Assembly (NCBI GenBank): GCA_903939765.1
Contig: CAJAIK010000016.1
Span: 1 to 57,079 of the forward strand
Reading direction: 5' to 3'
DNA: 57,079 bases
From: an uncultured Chlorobiaceae bacterium
Lineage (GTDB): Bacteria; Bacteroidota; Chlorobiia; Chlorobiales; Chlorobiaceae
This document shows, piece by piece, positions 48,837-55,316 of this stretch. Each line of letters opens with the position of its first letter. Positions within the stretch are counted from its first letter, which is position 1. A model generated the notes under the pieces. The model did no database searches. It worked only from the letters and a program-made list of their open reading frames with translations, and was not told the DNA's origin. Position numbers and translations under genes: made by a program.

Positions 48837-49275
48837 TGGTTTCGGATTTTTCTGTAAAATACCGGGCAAACCGTTCCACTTTTTTTTCACCAATACCTTT
48901 GATACCCAACATATTCTTTTCCGTGATCGCTTCAAGTCTGGCAAGAGCCGCCAGTTCTTCATCGGTAAAAATAATGAATGCCGAAACCCCCTCCTCGGCG
49001 GCCGCTTTTTTGCGTTTTTCACGCAATGCGGAAAATTTATGAAATGTTGGCTCATCGAGCACTTTCCGGTAATCAACCCTTGCTTTGTGATCCGCACCTG
49101 ACGGATTGGCCTCCAACTCCACATAGCGCACACAAAAACACCAGCAGGCACTGTGTTTATTACTGATAAGCCGGTTTTCAACGTCAAGCACTTTGTTTGC
49201 TTTCAGAAAGGTGTTCAGCTCCTGCCCGGCAGCATCACTGTCACCGACAGGAATGGTAAAAAATTTGATTTGCAT
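48811..49275 (-). CDS. HRDC-domain DGR accessory protein
   Basis: A 154-residue protein. The N-terminal ~70 residues are a mixed alpha/beta segment (MQIKFFTIPVGDSDAAGQEL, CWCFCVRYVELEAN) also seen in RecQ-linked HRDC accessory proteins. The C-terminal ~80 residues form an HRDC domain (DYRKVLDEPTFHKFSALREKR, IIFTDEELAALARL, NMLGIKGIGEKKVERFA). HRDC proteins occur in some DGRs in place of the usual Avd accessory protein and could bind the RT or nucleic acid. It ends inside the RT gene start, so the two are coupled. An AAGGA lies just before the ATG at 49275. Confidence 0.88.
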   Translation of the reverse strand: MQIKFFTIPVGDSDAAGQELNTFLKANKVLDVENRLISNKHSACWCFCVRYVELEANPSGADHKARVDYRKVLDEPTFHKFSALREKRKKAAAEEGVSAFIIFTDEELAALARLEAITEKNMLGIKGIGEKKVERFARYFTEKSETNEATGTAV

Positions 49276-49304
49276 CCTTTTTTGCTCTTCATCTGGCTAT
49301 GCAT

Positions 49305-49332
49305 TAAAAAAAGCTGGCCGCCACAGGGCGGC
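49305..49332 (-). terminator. Terminator after the diversified gene
   Basis: On the minus strand GCCGCC (49332-49327) and GGCGGC (49322-49317) form a tight stem with a 4-nt loop, followed after four bases by a run of T (49312-49306). It separates the target gene from the HRDC-RT pair. Confidence 0.75.
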
Positions 49333-49349
49333 ATTTTCTGTTGTCGGTG

Positions 49350-49414
49350 GTTACCGCCAACTTGTGGTGCACAGCAGCGCTCCGCTTGCTGCCGTTCACC
49401 ACAAGTTTGGTAAC
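49350..49414. repeat. Long interrupted hairpin downstream of the VR
   Basis: GTTACC (49350-49355) pairs with GGTAAC (49409-49414), AACTTGTGGTG (49359-49369) with CACCACAAGTT (49397-49407), and GCAGC (49374-49378) with GCTGC (49388-49392). Small bulges separate the three stems. It lies 46 bp beyond the target stop codon. A hairpin or cruciform after the VR promotes retrohoming in characterised DGRs. Confidence 0.75.
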
Positions 49415-49423
49415 TGCTCTCTT

Positions 49424-49441
49424 GCTCAAGAGTAAAGCCGG
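49424..49441. repeat. 18-nt inverted repeat, VR-side copy
   Basis: GCTCAAGAGTAAAGCCGG is the exact reverse complement of 47666-47683 beside the TR. It also overlaps a local palindrome CTCTTG-CT-CAAGAG at 49419-49432. Confidence 0.9.
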
Positions 49442-49459
49442 AATGAACTGCCCATTAAA

Positions 49460-49591
49460 CTACGGGACGAAGACCAGGCGGAAGCCAACGTCGCTGTCAC
49501 GGGAGCCAGGGGTGCGGTTGCGGCGATAAGCCGACCGGCAAGACTCGGCAAGGCAGTACCAGCTCCCGCCGCGAAGAACACGGGGCGAACC
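49460..49591 (-). repeat. DGR variable repeat (VR)
   Basis: The last 43 codons plus stop of the target gene. Against the TR, ten of eleven AAY codons have changed amino acid, giving P; Y, C and L; S; R and R; S; D and D at the variable positions. One (the middle of the second NNN) is still Asn. The fixed frame RGGSW...CRSAYR...VGFRLVFVP is the C-type-lectin core of the FGE domain, so the variable residues map to its binding face. Confidence 0.97.
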
Positions 49592-51955
49592 TGTTTCAGG
49601 GCCCTTTGGATCTTTGACCACCCCTTTGCTCTTGCACTCCTTGTAATAGTCACTCACGAACCAGTCATTGCACCACTCCCACACATTGCCATGCATGTTA
49701 TACAATCCCCAATTGTTTGGTTCAAAACTCTCAACAGCAACAGTCTTCTCCCGATACTCCCCTTTCGGGTTCCCGTTATAAGGATAATTTCCATTGTAAT
49801 TTGCCTGCTCCGTTGTCAGGTTTTCTCCCGTGCTGAATGGTGTTGTTGTGCCTGCCCGGCACGCATACTCCCACTCCGCTTCCGTGGGTAACCGGTATGT
49901 TTTACCGGTTTTTTTTGAGCACCATTCACCGTAAGCAACCGCATCATCCCATGATACCCCGACCACAGGATAATGGTCACCTGTCAATGCGTTTCCAAAC
50001 TTTTTATAATAATCATTGCTCCCTGTCTCAATGTTATACTCACTTCCCACTTCCAGCCATTCCGGATAATGGCTCTCTGTCTGCCGGGCAAACTGCAAAT
50101 ACTCCCCAACCGTCACCGCATGCCTGCACATCCAGAAGTCACTCACCTCTACCTCATGCAGGGTTTCATCATCACTTCTACTCACCTCCGTTTCCGGACT
50201 TCCCATACTGAACCGACCTCCACGAATGTGAACAAAAGTCGCTGACACCTTGCTTTTGTTTCGGAGCTGGTCGGGATCAACACCGAGACGTTGCAGCAGG
50301 TGATCGGGTATGTCAAAATAGATTGGGCTCAGGTCGCGCTGGTTGATGACGTGCAGGGTAACAATGTCGGGCAAGGATCGACTCCTGGCGAGAAGCTCAT
50401 TTACTTTTTTCGCTTTCTCTGTCGCAAGATCCCTGTCGGGCTCCGCAAGCAAATCGTAGACGGCAAGTTGCAGACTTCGGCCTGCATGGTCGGAGTCACC
50501 TTCGAGCGGGATGTTCTGGCTGAGCTGCTCGTAGAGAAAGCGGCAAACGGCGTTAAACTCGCTCCTCGTCAGCCACGTTTCATTCTCGAGCAGCTCACGG
50601 CGGCACCGGTCGGGTATGCGGCCAAGACGGAACCACTCCAGCCGCAAAAGCTGACTGAGCTGCCGGTAGGAGTTGAGCGATGCTCCCGGCTCTTCGGGAT
50701 ACCACTCACCTAACATCTTTCCAAGGGCAAGGGTCAGGTTCCAGTTCAGTTCCGGATAGATGGCGCACGCAGCAATCCATCGCTTGACTGGTTCCCGGAA
50801 AAAGAGTCCGATAAAGTCGAGTGTCTTGTCTTCGGTGCGTACCGGAACGAGGGTGTAGTCTACACTTTCCTGCCAGTATTTAAGCTTGTCAAACTCTGTC
50901 GCCACACCTTGCGACAGGTCAGCCGCCACAACCTGCAATCCCTCAACCGACATGGGCAACACAAAGGGAAAAAGCTCCTGCAACAGCCGTTCACGCTCTC
51001 CCCACAGTGCCGGTGAAACCGGGGTAAAAAAATAGCGATGCTGCCAGTGCCGGAACATCTCTGTCCAGTCAAACCGCCTGACCTCCCAGGTATCAATATA
51101 TTGCAGGCCATCGGTAAACATCATCAATGCCGCGTGCTCGTACTGGCTCAGCAGCTCCGTCAGGGCAATACCGCCTGGGTATCGCTCGTTTCGGCAGAGC
51201 ATAGGGGAGTTATCGAAATAGAATCGCTCAACAAAAATATTGTTCCCCCTGAGAGTTTCGTAGATGGTGTTGTAAAGGTGCGCCTGATGGTCACGCGAAT
51301 TGTGCCGGTCGATCAGCATCAGGTACTCGATATGGCGCAGCCTTGGTGCGTAAATTGGCCTCAGCATCCCTCCTGCATGAGCTGCTGCTTTCCGGATGGT
51401 TTTATCGATAGCAAAGAATTGCCTCCCGGAACTGGTGGTGTAACGGAGTTGGCGCACCACCTTGACCATACGGGGCTCGCTTGCCATCTCCGTCGTTGCC
51501 ACAAAGCGCTCAATCGAGGGAGATCCACTTCTCTGACGCGATTTCAGCGAGGCGACAATCCGTTCTTCATCTTGCAGAAAGGATTGCGCTTCAGAAGTGT
51601 TTGAACTGCCTGCTTCGGGCGATGGAGTTGGCTCAGGCTGAATCGCTCCACCAGACTTCGACACTTGCTTCTCCGCTGCTGCTGGCGACCGCTTCTCGAC
51701 AAGGGGAATGATCAGCCGCTTGTAGAGTTCAAGAAATGTCGCCTGCTGTTCTGGTGAGTGGGCGACGACCGGGCAAAGCCACTGATCGAGCCGCTCCAGG
51801 TCGCCTGCATCAATGGCTTTGATCAGCACGTAATGGAGCATTTCACAGGTATCGACACCAAAGCTGAACCCTTGCTCCCGCAAAAGCCCGAACAGCTCAT
51901 CGAAGGGGAAGTGATGATTGGCGGAAATATATGCCTTGGTTTCTCCCATCGTCAT
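49460..51955 (-). CDS. DGR target: vWA-like/FGE (SUMF1) protein
   Basis: An 831-residue protein. Residues 1-85 resemble the N-terminus of MoxR-partner/CoxE-type proteins (HFPFDELFGLLREQGFSFGVDT...SPEQQATFLELYKRLI). A Pro/Ser-rich linker follows (about 95-125). Residues about 205-330 look like a vWA domain with a degenerate metal site (EYLMLIDRHNSRDHQAHLY, then MMFTDG). A helical middle leads to an FGE/SUMF1 domain from about 569 (FVHIRGGRFSMGSPETE, RLPTEAEWEYACRAG, NMHGNVWEWCNDW). The VR is residues 789-831. The ATG overlaps the MoxR stop by 4 bp. I infer a diversified recognition protein worked by the MoxR ATPase. FGE enzyme activity is unlikely because the domain belongs to the lectin-fold DGR target class. 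Confidence 0.9.
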   Translation of the reverse strand: MTMGETKAYISANHHFPFDELFGLLREQGFSFGVDTCEMLHYVLIKAIDAGDLERLDQWLCPVVAHSPEQQATFLELYKRLIIPLVEKRSPAAAEKQVSKSGGAIQPEPTPSPEAGSSNTSEAQSFLQDEERIVASLKSRQRSGSPSIERFVATTEMASEPRMVKVVRQLRYTTSSGRQFFAIDKTIRKAAAHAGGMLRPIYAPRLRHIEYLMLIDRHNSRDHQAHLYNTIYETLRGNNIFVERFYFDNSPMLCRNERYPGGIALTELLSQYEHAALMMFTDGLQYIDTWEVRRFDWTEMFRHWQHRYFFTPVSPALWGERERLLQELFPFVLPMSVEGLQVVAADLSQGVATEFDKLKYWQESVDYTLVPVRTEDKTLDFIGLFFREPVKRWIAACAIYPELNWNLTLALGKMLGEWYPEEPGASLNSYRQLSQLLRLEWFRLGRIPDRCRRELLENETWLTRSEFNAVCRFLYEQLSQNIPLEGDSDHAGRSLQLAVYDLLAEPDRDLATEKAKKVNELLARSRSLPDIVTLHVINQRDLSPIYFDIPDHLLQRLGVDPDQLRNKSKVSATFVHIRGGRFSMGSPETEVSRSDDETLHEVEVSDFWMCRHAVTVGEYLQFARQTESHYPEWLEVGSEYNIETGSNDYYKKFGNALTGDHYPVVGVSWDDAVAYGEWCSKKTGKTYRLPTEAEWEYACRAGTTTPFSTGENLTTEQANYNGNYPYNGNPKGEYREKTVAVESFEPNNWGLYNMHGNVWEWCNDWFVSDYYKECKSKGVVKDPKGPETGSPRVLRGGSWYCLAESCRSAYRRNRTPGSRDSDVGFRLVFVP

Positions 51956-52947
51956 CCTTTGAGCTTGTGCTTTTCTATTGCATCGACAACGACTTTCAGG
52001 TCTGACTCCTCCTTGGCAAGAATCGACATCCCGCTCAAAAGCGTCGCGGCATTGGCGGATATGCTGCTGAAACAGGTCAGCTCTTCAACATTGAACTTGT
52101 TCTCTTGCATCCACCATATCCAGAGAATCAGCTCATGGGTAGCTGGTTTTTTGCCGGTAACAAGGTCACTGATCTCTAAAAAGAGGTCGATGAATTTTGT
52201 GGCGCTCTCTTCATCAAGTTTGCGCAGAATCCGCTTTTTTTTGAGAAGAATCTTCATGAGCTGCTCTTTGTCGGGCATGTCGATATGAAAATAGACGCAG
52301 CGACGCAGAAAGGGTTCCGGCAGAGTTTTTTCGGAGTTGCTGGTCAGAATTACTACCGGCTTGTAAGCCTCTTCACCTTCTTTCCTGTAAAACGAGGAAT
52401 CGGTCTCTTTTGCCGATTTCAGCTCCGGCACATCAAAGCTCATGGATTCAATAATCGAGAGGATATCATTGGGCAAATCACGCGGCGCTTTGTCGATTTC
52501 GTCGATCAATACCACCCTGCGTCTCGGTTTCTTTTCTTTGTTTTGCCCAATCGAGTCACAGATTGCCTGCCCAAGCGCCTCATAGTGAATATAGTTATCT
52601 TGAATCTCCGAGGCTTTCAGTTCACAGGCACTTCCCTTTTCAATATTCACCTTGTGAAAATGGGCAAGGCTGTCGTAGCGGTAGAGCAGATCGGTTGACA
52701 CCGAATCGGTTCGTGTAGGAAAAGGCAAGACATCCCCCCATCCAAAACGTTCGGCGATATGGTACGCAAGGTCCGACTTGCCGGTACCCGGCACACCGGT
52801 CACCAACAGCGGCTTCTGCAGCATCAGCGCAACATTCAACGCCCTGACCAGCCCCTCCGAAGGCATGTACCCTTCACCCCGCTCTATCTTCGGCAACTGC
52901 ACCGCTGCGTTCACCACCTTGTTCTCGTAAAAGTTGTATTGTTCCAT
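51952..52947 (-). CDS. MoxR-type AAA+ ATPase
   Basis: A 331-residue AAA+ ATPase of the MoxR/CbbQ group. Walker A is GVPGTGKSD (about 52-60), Walker B VVLIDEIDKAPRDLPND, sensor 1 ILTSNSEKTLPEPFLRRC. The segment between them holds the typical LPFPTRTDSVSTDLLYRYDSLAHFH insert. MoxR ATPases remodel a vWA-containing partner, which here is the overlapping downstream gene. GAGG lies 7 nt before the ATG. In MoxR-vWA conflict systems the ATPase cycle is thought to gate effector release. Confidence 0.92.
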   Translation of the reverse strand: MEQYNFYENKVVNAAVQLPKIERGEGYMPSEGLVRALNVALMLQKPLLVTGVPGTGKSDLAYHIAERFGWGDVLPFPTRTDSVSTDLLYRYDSLAHFHKVNIEKGSACELKASEIQDNYIHYEALGQAICDSIGQNKEKKPRRRVVLIDEIDKAPRDLPNDILSIIESMSFDVPELKSAKETDSSFYRKEGEEAYKPVVILTSNSEKTLPEPFLRRCVYFHIDMPDKEQLMKILLKKKRILRKLDEESATKFIDLFLEISDLVTGKKPATHELILWIWWMQENKFNVEELTCFSSISANAATLLSGMSILAKEESDLKVVVDAIEKHKLKG

Positions 52948-52968
52948 TTATGTGCCTCAAGCTTTAAG

Positions 52969-53895
52969 TTACTTTTGACAAAACTTTAATTTTTCCACTG
53001 CATCACGATAGCTCATGACTGAAAGACCTGCCAGCAGACCAGGGTCATAGCTGTAACAATCGTCATAGTGGTCACAAAAATCACCAAGATCATCCGGACT
53101 TATATTTTCATATTCGTCCGTATACAAGCAAATGCAATTGTCCGGCAGGCTGACTTTTGGTCGCACTTTTATTTTCAGATGAATAAATAGATAGAGGGGA
53201 GTTTCAAGCCCTAATGACTCCCAAAGTTTAAGGTATTCACCTATCAACAATGCGTTATATTTCTCAACTGAATGAACAACAAAATAGATTTCCGTTTGAT
53301 TTCTTTTTCTTTTGAACTGGTCATAAATACCAGAAAGATTTTCATTCAGTTTAAAATGAAAATTCATAAAATCAACCCAGCCAGATCGCATAATTTCCAT
53401 TGAATCAAAATAAATATAATCTAAAAGGTAGTCACCCTTAAGATTAGCCGGATTTTGTTGTTGAGTGTCTTGACGGCAATAATGCACATGTAAAATCTCC
53501 GGGATTTTATTTGAAAATGCCAGCCTGTCATGTTCAATCATGATCACATTCAGCTTATGTTCTTTCCAACGAAGTACATCAAATTTATGCTTTATTTTTT
53601 TATGATCCAGATGACACCATTTTTTATCAGGATCATCTTTATAATTACCATTTTCAGTTTTTTCATTTTTATTATCTGCTATACACGAAGAGACAAGAGT
53701 TCTGAGCCTGTCGATCCATTTAAGCATTTCTATCACATGAATTCCTGCAATAAACTCCTGCTTTAACTGTTTGAATAAAAACAGATTGTCGCGATTCAAT
53801 GATAATTGCCCAGCACAGCGCAATGCCTCACCAAGAGTCGTTGGATCGTCAAGCAGGTCGAGAATTCTTTGAATAAGAATATTACTTGTATCCAT
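52969..53895 (-). CDS. Adaptor-like protein with effector-associated module
   Basis: A 308-residue protein I cannot assign to a named family. Residues 7-68 (IQRILDLLDDPTTLGEAL, FIAGIHVIEMLKWIDRLR) are clearly homologous to the C-terminal module of the upstream TIR protein. The rest (about 90-308) is a mixed alpha/beta domain with several hydrophobic strands (LNVIMIEHDRL, TEIYFVVHSVEKYNALLIG, TPLYLFIHLKIKV). It could be an inactive NTPase-like (iSTAND-like) domain, but no P-loop is present. The start overlaps the TIR gene stop by 14 bp and it ends 21 bp before moxR. Probable role: adaptor that links TIR effector and MoxR-vWA sensor by like-with-like binding. Confidence 0.65.
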   Translation of the reverse strand: MDTSNILIQRILDLLDDPTTLGEALRCAGQLSLNRDNLFLFKQLKQEFIAGIHVIEMLKWIDRLRTLVSSCIADNKNEKTENGNYKDDPDKKWCHLDHKKIKHKFDVLRWKEHKLNVIMIEHDRLAFSNKIPEILHVHYCRQDTQQQNPANLKGDYLLDYIYFDSMEIMRSGWVDFMNFHFKLNENLSGIYDQFKRKRNQTEIYFVVHSVEKYNALLIGEYLKLWESLGLETPLYLFIHLKIKVRPKVSLPDNCICLYTDEYENISPDDLGDFCDHYDDCYSYDPGLLAGLSVMSYRDAVEKLKFCQK

Positions 53896-54481
53896 AAAGA
53901 AAAATTTTTAATTGATCAATCCATTCAAGTTTTTCATGATTAGCCATACCGGCAATAAATCGCTGCCGCTTATCGTTAAAAGTATAACGGTCACGACCTC
54001 TGAATGGTATTGTTTCCGCCTCCCTCAAAGCATCAGGAATGGTCGCCGGATCGTCAAGCATATCAATAATTTTCTGAACAGGGATTTTTGACTTGATAGC
54101 TTCGATACATTTCAGAAATTCAGGATGAGAACGGTCACCGTTCCAGCCAAAAAGATCGGCATACTGGATAAACTCAAATACCGACGGCGGATCAACATCA
54201 TCAAGACGTAAAGCCACAAGAATTCCTTTTTCTTTTCCCGCATCAGCTTCCTTTTTCACCCATTCATGGTTATCAAGATCAACCGACTCACAAGTCCAGA
54301 CAACCAGCACGCACCGTGATGAATCGAGTGCTCGCTGGATTTCGTCAGGCCATGTAACACCCGGCAAAAAAGCTCTCTTGTCGATAATGGGCCGCCACCC
54401 ATGCTCTTCAAGGGCGGTCACAATGGGTTCAACCCTGGCAAGATCTTTACGGGCATAACTGATAAAAATATCCTTGATCAT
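53882..54481 (-). CDS. TIR-domain effector with C-terminal EAD-like module
   Basis: A 199-residue protein. Residues 1-125 are a TIR domain (DIFISYARKDLARVEPIVTALEEHGWRPIID...WPDEIQRAL). The putative catalytic Glu78 lies in NHEWVKKEADAG, as in NAD-cleaving bacterial TIRs. Residues 134-195 (VQKIIDMLDDPATIPDALREA, FIAGMANHEKLEWIDQLK) repeat the module found in the next gene, consistent with an effector-associated domain. I start at the ATG at 54481, four codons inside a TTG alternative. The 3' end overlaps the adaptor-like gene by 14 bp. Expected action: NAD+ depletion or signal production when released. Confidence 0.85.
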   Translation of the reverse strand: MIKDIFISYARKDLARVEPIVTALEEHGWRPIIDKRAFLPGVTWPDEIQRALDSSRCVLVVWTCESVDLDNHEWVKKEADAGKEKGILVALRLDDVDPPSVFEFIQYADLFGWNGDRSHPEFLKCIEAIKSKIPVQKIIDMLDDPATIPDALREAETIPFRGRDRYTFNDKRQRFIAGMANHEKLEWIDQLKIFLYGYK

Positions 54482-54712
54482 ACCTTTACGCAATTAATTA
54501 TGAAGAGTCAAAAATATGCAATACTGAAATAGACATTCGATTTCACCGCCCTCAGATTGCTCTATACAAAAAAGTATTTATTATTATAACACCTAATACT
54601 TAAAAGCATTTTTCCTAAAATATTTAGCTTTAAGTATAATGCACTTACTATACAAGCAACTGAGTATTCAAGCATATCTGCGAATAACTCTATTTAATTA
54701 CAATAAATACAG

Positions 54713-55315
54713 TTATCGACGAAGCCACAATATTGATATAAAGTCAAAAATCATCTTTTCTATTTTTTCATCTTTGTTACTATTATTCTTACCTTGCAAT
54801 ATATCACAGAGCTTATTACGCACCTCATCAGACATTTTATCATCTTTCCCTTGCTCGTGTACTCGTATAACTTGATTTACTTTGTTTACAAGATTATCTT
54901 CACTATCAAAACATTGATAGGAATGTTTTTCTTTTATTATTTTTTTAAATTCATTCAAGAATTCTAAATATTTTGGTTTAGTTTCATGAAATTTTGGATA
55001 CCATAACATATCTTCATTATGAAAAAAGACAAAACATGTTTTATTGTTATCTCTCGCATACTCATATTCAAGTTGAGTGATTGATTTATTATCCCCATCA
55101 TGAATTGTGCCATATAAATACGCATATATACCAATGAAGTACGAACAACTATCAATATTATAAAATACTTCTTTCCGCCATTCCTGAAAATATTTAGGGT
55201 TTTCCATACAATAAACATCGTACTTCTGTGAGATAAGATCTTTTATAAGAGCCTGACGATGTTTTTTTAAATCATTATATGTTGAGCTGATAAACACCTT
55301 TTTTCTGTTTGTCAT
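54713..55315 (-). CDS. DUF4062-domain protein
   Basis: A 200-residue protein. Residues 5-115 are a DUF4062 domain (KKVFISSTYNDLKKHRQALIKDLIS, ENPKYFQEWRKEVFYNIDSCSYFIGIYAYLYG, SITQLEYEYAR), a TIR-related fold common at the N-terminus of STAND and conflict proteins. The C-terminal 70 residues are helical, charged and may be an interaction region. Unlike most DUF4062 proteins it has no NTPase domain. The ATG follows the stop of the upstream TIR-like gene by 1 bp. The region is much more AT-rich than the chromosome before 46 kb. Confidence 0.85.
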   Translation of the reverse strand: MTNRKKVFISSTYNDLKKHRQALIKDLISQKYDVYCMENPKYFQEWRKEVFYNIDSCSYFIGIYAYLYGTIHDGDNKSITQLEYEYARDNNKTCFVFFHNEDMLWYPKFHETKPKYLEFLNEFKKIIKEKHSYQCFDSEDNLVNKVNQVIRVHEQGKDDKMSDEVRNKLCDILQGKNNSNKDEKIEKMIFDFISILWLRR

Positions 55316-55316
55316 A

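Noticed and set aside
48837-49187. N-terminal extension of the RT
   Set aside because: This part of the frame is a shadow of the overlapping HRDC gene and has no RT-like sequence.
49460-49591. Ordinary gene duplication as the source of the TR/VR pair
   Set aside because: Duplication would not restrict 17 of 19 differences to adenines of one copy with the other bases almost untouched.
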